From Fagopyrum homotropicum (Eukaryota > Streptophyta > Magnoliopsida > Caryophyllales > Polygonaceae): DNA of 64,000 nt. The position numbers and the translations under genes are program-made. The notes under the pieces are model-generated. The model saw only the letters and a program-made list of their open reading frames with translations. It was not told the origin of the DNA and searched no databases. The DNA is taken from assembly GCA_033239125.1 (NCBI GenBank), contig BSWB01000004.1:142236926-142300925 (forward strand). The letters run 5' to 3'. Shown here one piece after another: positions 11,473 through 22,300 of this stretch (the stretch's first letter is position 1; every line of letters starts with the position of its first letter).

Positions 11473-12259
11473 CTATGGGATCTCATTGGATGCCTTAGTA
11501 GAGGCATCACCCATTTTGTCAACCACAGACTCATCCTTGCTATACTCATAATCAAAAAAGTTAGCTTCATAAGATGAATCATCAAACTTAACCTTAGAAG
11601 TATCCCTCCCTAACTCCTCTAGGAGAATCTCAATCAACATGGCTAGTTTCTTTCTCTTGCTAGCCGACATACCCTTCTTCCTTCTCACTTTGTTGTTCAC
11701 AACTTTAGCCTGAACTCTCACCTCGTGATTGCCAATAATATCTTTTTCTTTCATGGTAGCATCGTTAACGGCCTTTGTAGCAGTCATTACAAAAGTGACA
11801 CCCTTTGTGGCTTTGGATATGGGTTTAGTCTTTTGACATCTGCGATTGGTCCTTGACCTAGAAACCTGGCCAATCACATCACCTTCTTTTTCATTATTAG
11901 ATGTGACAGTTGGTCCTAGTTGGCTAATATCAACTCCAATCTTACCCTTTTCTTTACTCACAATCTCAATAATAGACGTCCTTTTCTTATCAGTTAAAAC
12001 CTTATTGGATATGGTACCCTTGTTATCCTCCTTAGGCTCAACAACATTATTGTCATCCTCAACTTCCGGAGTGAAGATCCTATGTCTAAATCCAACAATA
12101 CCCCTAGCCTCCTTAAAAGAGCAGGTACCATCCTTATGCCTAAAGGATAGGCATCATTTGTAGTAAGGGGCTCATTTTCATAGAGCATAGTGCACACTAT
12201 CTTAGCATTATCATCAAATTCCAAAGTGATCTCTCTCTTTATCTCATGGGCAAAACTAA
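11473..12259 (-). pseudogene. LINE ORF1 C-terminal part
   Basis: Minus-strand frames give EIKREITLEFDD and YENEPL just left of the Athila insertion. This resembles the conserved plant L1 ORF1 (gag-like) region that precedes the CCHC knuckle. A Lys-rich, low-complexity stretch follows (11961-11473). The knuckle itself is lost to frameshift. The frame continues into 29122-30469 when one copy of the target duplication is removed. Confidence 0.72.
12255..12259. other. Left target-site duplication (ACTAA) of the composite element
   Basis: ACTAA precedes TGATAGCATG. The partner ATTAA (29122-29126) follows the 3' LTR. The two differ at one base. Confidence 0.7.
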
Positions 12260-12550
12260 TGATAGCATGAAATATGACGTTAGTATAGATGTGCATGTAG
12301 ATAGTTTTTTCCCTTCTTTTGTACACATAGACATGCATTCATGGCATTTATGGTCATATTCACCTATTATGTTAGAATCGAGATCTACACAAGCTTTATG
12401 ATGATTGTAGGTGAATTGGCGCTAATTTGGAGTGGAAATAGAGCATTCATGAACGGTTGATCAAATGGACCTCAATGGAAGCATTGGAGAGATTAAGGAG
12501 AAGTATAAAGTCAAGTTTTGGAAGATACAAATAAGAACAAAGAGAAAATA

Positions 12551-12628
12551 CGCCTCGGAAAAGAAATCTCGGACAAGGACACCTTTCCACGGCCGAGATT
12601 TTCTTTGGGCCGGGCCGTGGTTTCCACA
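12551..12628 (+). promoter_or_regulatory. U3 cassette of LTR X
   Basis: AAATCTCGG, CCACGGCCGAGATTTT and GGGCCGTGGTTTCCAC occur here, mixing the CCACGG and ATCTCGG words. It ends about 40 bp before TATATAAG. Confidence 0.5.
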
Positions 12629-12667
12629 TTTCAGCCCAAAACAAAATATTTCAAAACTTAACCTTAT

Positions 12668-12675
12668 TATATAAG
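12668..12675 (+). promoter_or_regulatory. LTR X TATA box (TATATAAG)
   Basis: TTATTATATAAGATAG follows the U3 cassette at a spacing typical of the other LTRs in this window. Confidence 0.5.
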
Positions 12676-13212
12676 ATAGAACGCATCAATGATGAAAAAG
12701 GAAGGTCAGAGACGCATCTCACATTACAGAATACAACATCAATTGGAAGGAAGAGCATTGGATTCGCAGATGGAAATGGATTGACAACCCGTCTTGATTC
12801 ACATCGAATATTGAGAGATATTTTTGTGATATTTTCTAGTTTTTTATTTTCTTTCCTTTAGAACACAAGAACGGAGTTTGTTTGATAACACGATTCATGG
12901 GTTAGTTTTAGGCAATCATTTAGGTAGAGTTCTCGCTCATTCATGCATGGTTTAGCATTGGTTCGAGACATTTTGCACTCAATTCATGTATTTTGTCGAG
13001 ATAGATGTCTACACGGACTTGTGCGTGTTTTGTAGGTAATTCGGAAAATTTAGGAGCGAAAACGATGCATTTGAGGATCGTTTATCTAGACGACACACCC
13101 TCGGACTCATTAGGACACAAGCTATAGGCTAAGGAGGACTCATGGAACCTTGCCAACACTAGCCATGCACCAATTCACAACTTAATGATCCAAGGCAAAG
13201 TTTCTGCACAGA

Positions 13213-13260
13213 ATCACGGTTCTCTGACAGATCACGGCCGTGGAATCAACCGTGGTTTTT
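13213..13260 (+). promoter_or_regulatory. U3 cassette of solo LTR B
   Basis: CACGGTT, ATCACGGCCGTGG and AACCGTGGTTTTT are arranged as left arm, central palindrome, right arm. The TATA box (TATAAAAG, 13318-13325) lies 58 bp downstream. Confidence 0.55.
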
Positions 13261-13317
13261 GCCAGATTCTTGTGACAGCTGTGCCACGACTCTCATGGCC
13301 AGCTCATGCAAGTTTGT

Positions 13318-13325
13318 TATAAAAG
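13318..13325 (+). promoter_or_regulatory. TATA box of solo LTR B
   Basis: TTATAAAAGTGG lies downstream of the U3 cassette. Confidence 0.5.
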
Positions 13326-13835
13326 TGGTCCTTCATGGGTTGTGAGAGGCAGCTGGGAGCATCTTGGAGCAGCTCATCCATTTCCCATTTCTCTAACAAA
13401 AATATCCTCTTAAGAAGAAGATTTTTCTAGGAAGGAAAGTGTCAAAAAGGAAGAAGAAGAGCTCCATTGAAGGGAAGAAGAAGAACACACAACATTGCTA
13501 TTGTTGCTAGATTTCCGGATTCTATTTTCTAGTTGTAAGAATCATTTGAACCTTCTTTTGGAAGGATTGTAAGTCTCCCAAATTCTATTTTCAGCTTGGT
13601 TTAATCCTAGCACTCTTGTTCATCTTTTCTTTCATTCTCTTGCAAATGAATGTTATGATTTTGTGTTTGTTTGTTTCGATTTCTATTATGAATGTTGTAG
13701 GCTAAATAGATGTGGTTCTAGGGTAAGGAAAGGATGGTTATGGCTAAGGTTATGATAGGATGAACTTAGATTTATCTTTGGATGACTTGTGTGCTTGAAC
13801 GTACTCTCTGTTAGGAATTACGGGTGGATCTTGTC

Positions 13836-13876
13836 AAACCACGGCCGTGGTTTAGTTGGAACAAACCGTGATTTTC
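13836..13876 (+). promoter_or_regulatory. R/U5 cassette of solo LTR B
   Basis: AAACCACGGCCGTGGTTT is a perfect 18-bp palindrome, followed by a right arm ACCGTGATTTTC. Confidence 0.55.
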
Positions 13877-14953
13877 CTGATTCGACGGATCTTGATTTAG
13901 ATTGTTAGAATGTTGAAATCCTAGTGTTTGTTGAGTTAAATCTATCCTAGGGTGACCTAGTGTTAGCAACTAAGTGTTTAGGAAAGACTTACCCGGTGAT
14001 TCTTACTCTTAGATTCAAAAGATGACAAACCCTTAGGTAGTGGTGAGCCTAATAAGCCACCATTGGATTAAGTGTGCTGGATAGTAGCTTGAGACTAGCC
14101 CTTCCGAGACTTACCCGGTGAGGATAGGTTAGATCCTTGAGTAAACAATCCGGTTTGAGTAGAATTCCGCTCCTTAGGTTCTTAGAGACTTACCCGGTAA
14201 TGAGACCTAGGAAATGGACTAGCGGATCTTGAGACCTACCCGGTGATTGATCCCAATCTAGAAATGCTTAACCCCCAACATAGTTAACCCAAGAATTGAA
14301 TAGATAGCTTGAGCCTTATGCCATGACCGGAACTTCCAACCCCTAGAATCCATCTTTTCTTTCTTTGATCTATATCTTGTTTAGTTGTTCATTCGTGTTT
14401 ATTCATAGTTTAGTTGACTGATTGTTTTGCATGAGTTGTGATCTTTGATTGATCACCAAAAAAATCAACCAAAAACATTTGAGATTTTCATTTCTTTATT
14501 TCTTTCTTTTCTTGCACCCTAGGTCTTTACTAAACTCAATCACAAATCGAATCAATTTCACTTTAGTCTTTGTGTTCGACCTCGGAATACTATCCCTACT
14601 ACAACGTCCCGTACACTGTGGGTTTCGCTAGGAGTTAGGATAATTATAACGAGTATAAATTTAAAACCCAATTGCGCATCACAATCTTAGCGTAACATTG
14701 TTATTTGATTAGATTTAGTTTATGTTATTAGAGAATGCCTTGCGTTATAATTCTCGTGTTTCTGTTGGTTTATTTGGTTGCATTCTATTCTTGATTATAT
14801 ATTGCATTATTGATTTGAATATGATGATTGTTGGCTAAAACCCATGCGATTTTAGGGTGATTGGTTGAAGGTTGTGGTTTAGATGATGATAGATTGACCT
14901 TTACAAATAGATTGGACCCTGAGAGTTGTAAATTAGCCTTCGCACAAACGTTT

Positions 14954-15010
14954 CCACGGGCTATTCTTGAGAATCTCGGCCGAGATTTCTCAAGATCCAC
15001 CCGTGGTTTC
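14954..15010 (+). promoter_or_regulatory. R/U5 cassette of LTR X with a 29-nt near-perfect palindrome
   Basis: 14966-14994 runs CTTGAG, AATCTCGGCCGAGATT, CTCAAG with a single-base asymmetry. Outer arms CCACGGG and CCCGTGG sit either side, giving a nested inverted repeat in the transcribed part of the LTR. Confidence 0.6.
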
Positions 15011-15717
15011 TTCTATCGTGCATACAATGTTTTATCATTAAACTTTAGTTAAAGATTGTCTAAACCTTAGCCTTGTTAAACCTTCCTAACCTATATCCAA
15101 GCTTGGGAAGAGACTTACCCGGTGATTCCCTTACTTGGTTGCCAATGATGATGAGTTCTAGGTAATAAAGGTTCATCCTTTATTAGGTTTGAGTGTGCCT
15201 TGCCCTTGCCTTTGTGAGTTAACTTGAGACTTACCCGGTGATGGTTAATTCTATTCCTTTAGATTGAGTGGTTGGTTTGAGACTATCATTCCTTTCATTA
15301 GAAGCTTTTAGACTTACCCGGTAATTAGTTTCTTTGGATTGGAATGGCAGATAGTGAGACCTCCCCCGTGATCTGTCCCACCTTTGAAACACCCTACATT
15401 TGCAATCCCAACTCTGTCCTGGACATCTTTAAAAGTCTTGAATCAAAAACCACAATTGGATACTTTGATCTCTAGACTATGCGTTTTTAAATTATATTAC
15501 ATTTTCTTGTCATTGCTTTTGATCATTGCTATTGCATACTTTCTAAATTAGATTGCTTTTGTTAAATTTGCTTTCACCAAATCCCTGAGATCGACTCCGG
15601 AATATTTTCCGTTACTACGATTGATTTGTACACTGCGGGTTTGCATATTGTTCATGCTTATATTTTAGGATATAACTTTAAGACTTTTGCACACACGTTT
15701 TGTAGAGAACAAGTTTT

Positions 15718-15735
15718 TGGCGCCGTTGCCGGGGA
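15718..15735 (+). other. Primer-binding site X, tRNA-Asp type
   Basis: TGGCGCCGTTGCCGGGGA is complementary to the 3' end of plant tRNA-Asp (recalled family knowledge, not a search). It lies six bases after the LTR end. Confidence 0.85.
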
Positions 15736-15845
15736 TTTGGTCTAGACCAAATTCGGTATTTCAGTTGTCTAGCTTGGAAGCTCTTACTTTCTATTGATCT
15801 TTTTTTCTTTAGTGGTTTTTCTTTCAGGAATTTCTTTCTAGGTTT

Positions 15846-16147
15846 ATGCGAAATACTCGCAATAGTAGAGAACTCGTTCCTTATGATCCGGAACCGGAGA
15901 GAACTATCCGAAGAAGGCAATGAGAAGTTAGTAGAAGAAGAATGTATGAAGTAGACCCCCAAACCGAATATAGAAGAGCCATGGAACAATTAAGGGTTGC
16001 GAATCAACGAGCACATGAGGCAGAACAGGAAGCGCGTTGAATAAGAGAAGAGGCGCAACGAGTAAGAGAAGAAGCTCCTGAAAGGGAAGAAAAACTTCAA
16101 GCACAATTAGAAGAGCGGAAAAACAACGGCGACATGAAATTGATGAC
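15846..16147 (+). pseudogene. gag N-terminal remnant of element X
   Basis: It begins MRNTRNSRELVPYDPEPERT, equivalent to the MRRSRNNEDLLPLDQELERT start of the gag-pol at 19312. It continues as a basic, Glu/Arg-rich coiled-coil-like segment. Two in-frame stops, both TGA (15921-15923 and 16038-16040), stand in Arg-rich stretches where CGA is the likely ancestor. The remnant ends at the truncated LTR C at 16149. Confidence 0.75.
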
Positions 16148-16469
16148 GTGATTTATGGCACTAGATTAGACACCCTTTTAGGTAGTTTTTACATTCATTC
16201 ATGCATGGTTTTGCACATGTTCGGGACATTTTATGCTTTATCGAGTCATATCGTCGGAATAGACATCTACACGAGAACTTGTCGGTTTTGTAGGTATTTT
16301 GTGGAGCTTTCATGCATTATTGATCATATCCGACGATCAAGCCTCGTGACGGCCCGGATTCAAGGTTCTAATGGAGCAAGCATGAAGAAAAGAAGAAGAA
16401 ATTGACCTTAGTTGGTTCGAGCCATGCACCGGCTTGTGTTTAGCCATGATTATGGCCATGCAGCCATTG

Positions 16470-16530
16470 ACCTCGGTCCAGCGCTCACCCATCTCGGCCA
16501 AGATGATTTCTGGGTCATCCGAGATCGTTC
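16470..16530 (+). promoter_or_regulatory. U3 cassette of LTR C
   Basis: ACCTCGGTCC, ATCTCGGCCAAGATGATTT and TCCGAGATCG are arranged as arms around an imperfect palindrome. Confidence 0.4.
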
Positions 16531-17090
16531 AGTGTTCCCCTACGACACTTGGCACACTCCTCTTCCAACCCACGATTTTCTCTCCCATGATGGAGGAGAA
16601 GTGTCTTGTTACAGCCTACACATTTGTTGCAGGGATTCTTCCAATCCATTCCATTCTCTAGCATTCCTAATTTTGAAATCCAAAGTGTAGAGAAGAGAAG
16701 AAAGGAGCCTCCGTTGAAGAGAAGAGAAGAACACCAATTTTCATAGCTTTTGAGTGAGTTTTTGAGAGACTTGTAGTGAAGAAAGTTGTAGAGATTGTTG
16801 AGCTCGTTTTGAAGCTACCTTTGGATGGTTGTAAGCTCATTCTAAACTTATTATTCATCTTGTTATTGGTTTATATTGCTTCCTATCTCTTTATCTAGCT
16901 ATGGCATGCATGTTTGTTGTTTTGATGATGAATGAACTTGAGATGCTTTTTGTTGGCTAAGTAGCATGTGATTCTAGGGAGATGGATGAAAGGTTATGTT
17001 TAGGATAATGATAGATTGGACTTAGATGTATCTTAGGATAGTTGCTTGCTCGAAATACCTAGCTCAGCTTACAATCTCCACCTGTTCTTC

Positions 17091-17130
17091 AACCATTTCG
17101 GCCGAGGTCTTCTTGATCCACCCGAGGTGT
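17091..17130 (+). promoter_or_regulatory. R/U5 cassette of LTR C
   Basis: CATTTCGGCCGAGGTC, with CACCCGAGGTG as the right arm. Confidence 0.4.
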
Positions 17131-17800
17131 GTGAGTTGTTGTTCCTATAGTGTTATATCTTCATGTTAGGGAGTTTGAGAGTTGAAATCCTAGTGTTTGT
17201 TTAGCCCAATCTAGCATTAGGGTGACCTATGTTAGTAAACTAGGTGAGGGATGATACTTACCCGGTAATTCCCGCTCTTAGGTATAGAAGATGACAAACA
17301 TTAGGTAGTAGTGAGCCTCAACAGCCGCTATTGGATTGAGTGTGCTAGGATTGTTGCTTAGGACTTGCTTTTCCGAGACTTACCCGGTAAGGAGAGGTTT
17401 GACCCCTAGGTAGTAATGCGGTTTGTGTAGAATTCCCAACCTTAGGTTCCTAGAGACTTACCCGGTAATAGGACCTTGGGTGCGGGATTAGTGGACTATG
17501 CGACTGTTAGCATGAAATATTGTGATATTTTAGGCATGTTTTCTAAGTGTATTTCATCCATATTGGTGATCATTGATAAAGCATTGAAGCATTTGTGAGT
17601 TAGTTTATCTATTTTGTCGATATAGAGGTCTACATAAGCTTTGTGTTGATTGTAGGCAATTAAGAGCTAAAACCGAACGGATCAAGGGAGAATGGACATA
17701 GATTGAGCATGTCCAAGGATTGAGGATATCACTAGGAGCTAAGGAAGATGCTAAGTTGAAGAATAGCACAAGACAAAGGAGAATTACGATCTACATGTGT

Positions 17801-17975
17801 TCCACGCTCTAAAATACGGCCGTACTAGGATCCACGCTCTAAACCACGGCCGTGGAACCTTGGCAAGACAAGCGTGGAGCATTCCAGAAACTTACACGGC
17901 CGTGGAGAGTTGTGACAAACCGTGATCCAACTCCACGCTCTAAATTACGGGCGTGGAATCTTTCCACGACCGTGA
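17801..17975 (+). promoter_or_regulatory. Dense U3 cassette cluster of LTR Y
   Basis: There are at least four CACGGCCGTGG-type sites and a TCCACGCTCTAAA phrase repeated three times (17800, 17831 and 17931). The TATA box is unclear; TATACAAG near 18052 is a weak candidate. Confidence 0.5.
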
Positions 17976-18566
17976 TCTTGACGATCTTTTACGCAATATT
18001 TTAAGCCACAATCTTCTACGCACATGGGCCGAAGACGCATTTTATTTGGGCCTATACAAGGACGGAAGGAAAGAGATTTCGTCACCTCTGCTTACCCTAG
18101 TTTACACCTTCGCTTAGACTTTGCCTACGCTTATTGCACGTGCCTAGGGTTTCAAGTTGGACGTGTGGAGATTGCTATTTCGCAACGGAGAATTGCGAAG
18201 AGTTGAAGATTTGGAAGATTGTTCGTACGGAGATTTCGCTTTATCCTTAGGTTTGATTAGAAGACGGATTGACATCCCGTTCTTCGTTCTTATCAAGGAT
18301 TGTTATTATTTGTGTTATTCTGAATCTACTTACATCATTGTTCTTGATTTGTGGATTTGAGAATGATTTGAGATTTATTCAAGGTTTTCGAAGGTTTTCA
18401 TCTTTCATTCTTTTTAATCTTGAATTTGATATCGATATGACTGTTGTTGGCTAAAACCCTTTAGCAATTCTAAGGTGAAGGGTTGATAGTTGTGGCTTAG
18501 ATGATGATAGATCGATCGTAAACAGATTGGACCCTGAGAGTTAGAGAGAATCGCCGACGAACCTAA

Positions 18567-18624
18567 TCCACGGTCTGTTCTTGAGCTTCCACGGCCGTGG
18601 AACTCAAGAACTACCCGTAATTTT
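18567..18624 (+). promoter_or_regulatory. R/U5 cassette of LTR Y with a 35-nt palindrome
   Basis: 18577-18611 runs GTTCTTGAG, TTCCACGGCCGTGGAA, CTCAAGAAC with one unpaired base. It is flanked by ATCCACGGTC and CCGTAATTTTG. Confidence 0.6.
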
Positions 18625-19215
18625 GTGTCAGTTACGAACCTTGCTTTTACTTTAATCCAAAGTTAAAGATTTGCTTTAATTTAGTCTTGGCTTGCCTTTT
18701 CTAGGTGGTAGTGAAGCCTCAACAACCTCTACCTCGATTTCGAGTGTCACAACCTTAATCGGTTAAGTTAGTCTTGATCCTTGGATTGCAAGTTTGGGTG
18801 TTTGACGTTAATATTTACCTTTAGAATCTTTCTATACTGAAGCCTCAACAACCTTTATAGGGAGTGCCTTTGGGTGAATTATATAAGGTCTTGGAACTTC
18901 ACCGTACATTGCCTTACATTCGTATACCTTTGCATACCTCAACTCTGTCCTTATATCTTTAGTATATCTTGAATCGATTGCCACAGCTGGATTCCTGGAT
19001 CTTTAGGATTGTTGTTTTCCCAATATTTACAAAAGCTCATACATTTACTCGCTTGACAATTCTATAATTGGATTTAACCCCCCAAATCCCTGTGTTCGAT
19101 ACTCTGGAATTCTTGCTTAACTATATCGATCCGTACACTGCGGGTTCGCTTGCTTGATTCTAGTTTTATAAATTTAAGACTTATTTGCACGCACGCTAAG
19201 TGGCGAACAAGTTTT

Positions 19216-19233
19216 TGGCGCCGTTGCCGGGGA
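19216..19233 (+). other. Primer-binding site Y, tRNA-Asp type
   Basis: TGGCGCCGTTGCCGGGGA, the same as the site at 15718, lies just after the LTR Y end. Confidence 0.85.
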
Positions 19234-19311
19234 TTTGGTCTAGGCCGAATTCGGTTATCGGTTGTCAAGCTTGGGAGCTTCTCCCTTGTTATTTGATATC
19301 TTTTCGAGTGT

Positions 19312-22300
19312 ATGCGCAGGTCTAGGAACAACGAAGACCTCTTACCTCTTGATCAAGAGCTTGAGAGGACTTTGAGGAGAAATCTTAAGGAAAGAAAAAT
19401 GGTTGAAGGAAGAGAACGTGATCTCCAATCGGAGTTAGCGGAAAAGGAAGCTCAACTCCAATGGAGTGAGAAGACTCGTAGGGAAGAAACGGATCGTCAT
19501 CAAATGAAGGTTGATGATCTAACGGACATGATGTTCCAAATGAGGCTGGAAATAAATAACCTAAAGGAGAAAAAGAAAAGGAGGAGGCCGGGAAGATCGG
19601 TTAGAGCCAACTCATCCAATGAGGATAGCGAATCCTCCATGCCACCACTAGAGGAAATTGATCCAACGATCAATGTGAATCCATTCTTTCCACGGCCAGC
19701 TGCAAATCGTTGTGTTCCACCTAGAGGTGCGAGGGTCGAACGTGTGGATGAGGAGCCAAGAACTCTTGGCCAAAGGATGGATCCAACGCAGCAACCACGC
19801 CGTTTAGGTGCGAACTTTGATGCTGACGATGCACAAGGGTTTAGCTTCAACCCTCAAGTTTTTACCATTGTCCGCCAAAATCAATTTGGTGGAACAAGTG
19901 CTGAATCTCCACATCAACATCTACAAAACTTTGAGATTATGATGGAGACAATGAAGCCTAAGAACGCAACTACCAACAGCTACAAACTCAAGCCTTTCTT
20001 CTTCTCCTTGAAGGGGAAAGCATTGTCTTGGTATCAAGCTCTTCCAAGTGGAAAGCTTGAAACATGGGAGGAACTTTCTTCGGAATTCCTCACTAAGTTC
20101 TTTCCGCCATCCAAAACGGCAGAGTTAAGAGGTAAGATTAACGCATTTTCTATGAGATCTAACGAAAGTTTGTTTCAATCTTGGGAAATATTTCAGGATT
20201 TTCTATTGGATTGCCCTCATCATGGCATATCCAAACTTACACTATTGGAGATATACTATAAGGGGCTGGATGTGGAGACACAATTCAAGCTCCAATCCCT
20301 CTCATGTGGTACATTCATGGACATGAGGGAAGATAACGCTTGGGACTTCATTGAGAAGCAAGCGCGGGTTATAGAGAAGTATTCTCATCGGAAAATGGAG
20401 GCGAATCATGTGGATCAAGGAGCAAAGCTATCACAAGCAGCTCAAACTCAAATCTTTTCTCTCAATATGGAGATTAAAGAGTTGAAGGAAGCCATCAAAA
20501 CCAACTTTCCGAAGCACAAGGAACAAGATGTGGGTTATTTAGGCAACAACAATAACCACAACGGTAATGAGAATACCAATCGCAACAACCGGAACAACAA
20601 CCGGAATAATTGGAACAACAACAACAACCGGAACAACAATTGGAACAACAATAGGGGTTCAAACAACAATAATTGGCGTTCCAATCAACAAAATTCCGGT
20701 AATTCTTATCCTTCCAATTCAGGAAAATCACTAACTCCACCTTCCTCTTCTTCCACTCCTTTGAAAAGCCAGGGGCAAACATCTAATGGTGGAAGTACTT
20801 CGGGGAAAGATAAGCCCGATCCCATGTTGGAAACGATTTTGGGGAAGCTTCAAGGGTTGGAGACTCGCATTATCAAGGTTGATGATCACATTACCAAGGT
20901 TGATAATGCCCAAAAGGTTTTAGAAAACCAAATGTTCAGCCATGCGGAGGAAGTTCCAAGGAATCAAGGGAAACTTCCAGGAAAAACGGAGGACAACCCA
21001 AAAGGAAGGGTGATGGCAATCACAACTAGGAGCGGAGTAACAACTACCGACCCACAGCCTAAGTTTGTAGAAGTACCCGTTGAGAAAGAGAAAGAAAAGG
21101 GGAAGGAGAAGGAAGATGTCTATGTTCCTCCTCCAGCTTACAAACCTCCCCTACCGTTTCCGCAATCTAGAGCAAGAGCGCGTCTCGACAAGCAATTCGG
21201 TAAGTTTATAGAACTCATGAGCAAATTGCATATTAATATACCTTTCATTGATGTTGTTGTAGGTATGCCGGCTTATGGTAAGTTCTTGAAGGAAATCCTC
21301 TCTAACAAGAGAAAGCTAGAGGATTTTGGAGAGGTTAAGATGAGTTCGGATTCTTCGGATCTCATCAAAACCATGAAAGAGAAGATGCCCCCAAAGCTAA
21401 AGGATCCGGGGTCATTTTGTATTCCCATAGGAGTGGGAGATGTCACATATGATGCATTATGTGACTTGGGAGCAAGTGTGAGCATCATCCCACTTGCATT
21501 ATGTAGGAAGATCGGTTTAGGCGATCCTAAACCGGTGAAGATGACGTTGTACATGGTGGATCGATCCATAACTCGTCCCGTCGGTATTGTTGAAGACGTC
21601 CCGGTCAAGCTAGGTAAATTCTATGTTCCTATAGACTTTGTTGTGCTTGACATTCCTGTAGATAGTCCGGTCCCGATCATTCTCGGAAGACCGTTTCTTG
21701 CAACATCCGGCTGCATAGTCGATTGCAAGAATGCTAGACTCGCCTTTGACATAGGAGAAGATAAGGTAGAGTTCGTCCTTTCCACTCTAGTGAAGGAACC
21801 AATCTTTGATGAGGATATATTCAATATCCAAGATGAAGAAGGACTATCTAGAGAGGAGGTAAGTGCTATTCTCTTCAAAGATCCCTTGCAAAAGGTTATT
21901 ACTATGAGTCTAATGGATGTAGGGGAAGAAGAAGAGTGCAATGAGGCAATTGAAGCCTTAGAAGCACAAGAAGAAGTGTGTAAAGAAGAGTTTGAGAAAC
22001 TCCACGACGAGGCAGAGAACGTACGGATCCACGGTCATACACTATATTCCACGGCCGTGGACTTCACCAACAAAAGCGTGGAGCACTCCAAAGGGTTACA
22101 CGGCCGTGGAGGAAACAGAGCCACCGTATTTACTTTCCACGCCCAAAATCACGGCCGTGGAGAAGTCAGAGAGGCCGTAATTTTGGGTGATTCCGAAGGT
22201 AATTGTGTCTCTTCCTCAACTTCTCTTGATTCTTCTCCAACTCCTTCTACTTCCTTAGACACTTCTAAGGAAGCATCGGAAGCTCCTCAAGAGCCATTGG

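Larger units (their letters stand above)
7738..12259 (-). mobile_element. L1-type LINE, 3' two thirds (ORF2 and the end of ORF1), degenerate
   Basis: The minus strand reads ORF1 end, endonuclease, RT and a C-terminal zinc-binding domain, all with stops and frameshifts. The left edge abuts the LTR of element A; no poly(A) tail is visible there, so the LINE 3' end is lost or cut. The right edge is the insertion point of the Athila-type element at 12260, and the LINE continues at 29122. Confidence 0.85.
12883..14697 (+). mobile_element. Solo LTR B, Athila type (1815 bp)
   Basis: It starts TGATAACACG and ends AGCGTAACA. It is flanked by perfect 5-bp duplications TTGTT (12878-12882 and 14698-14702) and lies inside LTR X. 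A TATA box is at 13318-13325. Cassettes of the CCACGGCCGTGG word are at 13213-13260 and 13836-13876. Four ACCCGGT words start at 13986, 14108, 14187 and 14233. There is no internal region, so it is the usual product of LTR-LTR recombination. Confidence 0.9.
12260..15711 (+). repeat. 5' LTR of element X, interrupted by solo LTR B (12883-14697 plus one TSD copy)
   Basis: The LTR sequence is 12260-12882 joined to 14703-15711 (1632 bp). It begins TGATAGCATG and ends GAGAACA, six bases before a primer-binding site. A TATA box is at 12668-12675, cassettes are at 12551-12628 and 14954-15010, and ACTTACCCGGT words start at about 15113, 15229 and 15312. Confidence 0.85.
16149..17504 (+). repeat. Truncated Athila-type LTR C (5' three quarters)
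   Basis: It starts TGATTTATGG, then resembles LTR B (TTCATTCATGCATGGTTT, then the CTACACG and TTTGTAGGTA blocks). It has cassettes at 16470-16530 and 17091-17130 and ACTTACCCGGT words near 17254, 17378 and 17456. It stops where the next LTR begins (17505), at a point matching the GAGAC before the fourth word of LTR B. The missing ~450-bp end is not present downstream of the nested element. The preceding 5 bp are TGACG. Confidence 0.75.
17505..19209 (+). repeat. 5' LTR of nested element Y (1705 bp)
   Basis: It begins TGTTAGCATG and ends GGCGAACA, six bases before the PBS. It is related to LTR X at both ends but clearly diverged. It carries a very dense cassette cluster (17801-17975) and a 35-nt palindrome (18577-18611). 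It lacks the ACTTACCCGGT words found in all the other Athila-type LTRs here. No matching 3' LTR exists in the window. Confidence 0.85.

Noticed and set aside
20495..20782. Cys/Trp-rich minus-strand frame
   Set aside because: It is the reverse complement of the Asn-rich (AAC repeat) part of gag.
21463..21480. Unusual DLGAS in the protease active site as a damaging change
   Set aside because: From memory, DLGAS is normal in Athila-type proteases, so it is not evidence of decay.
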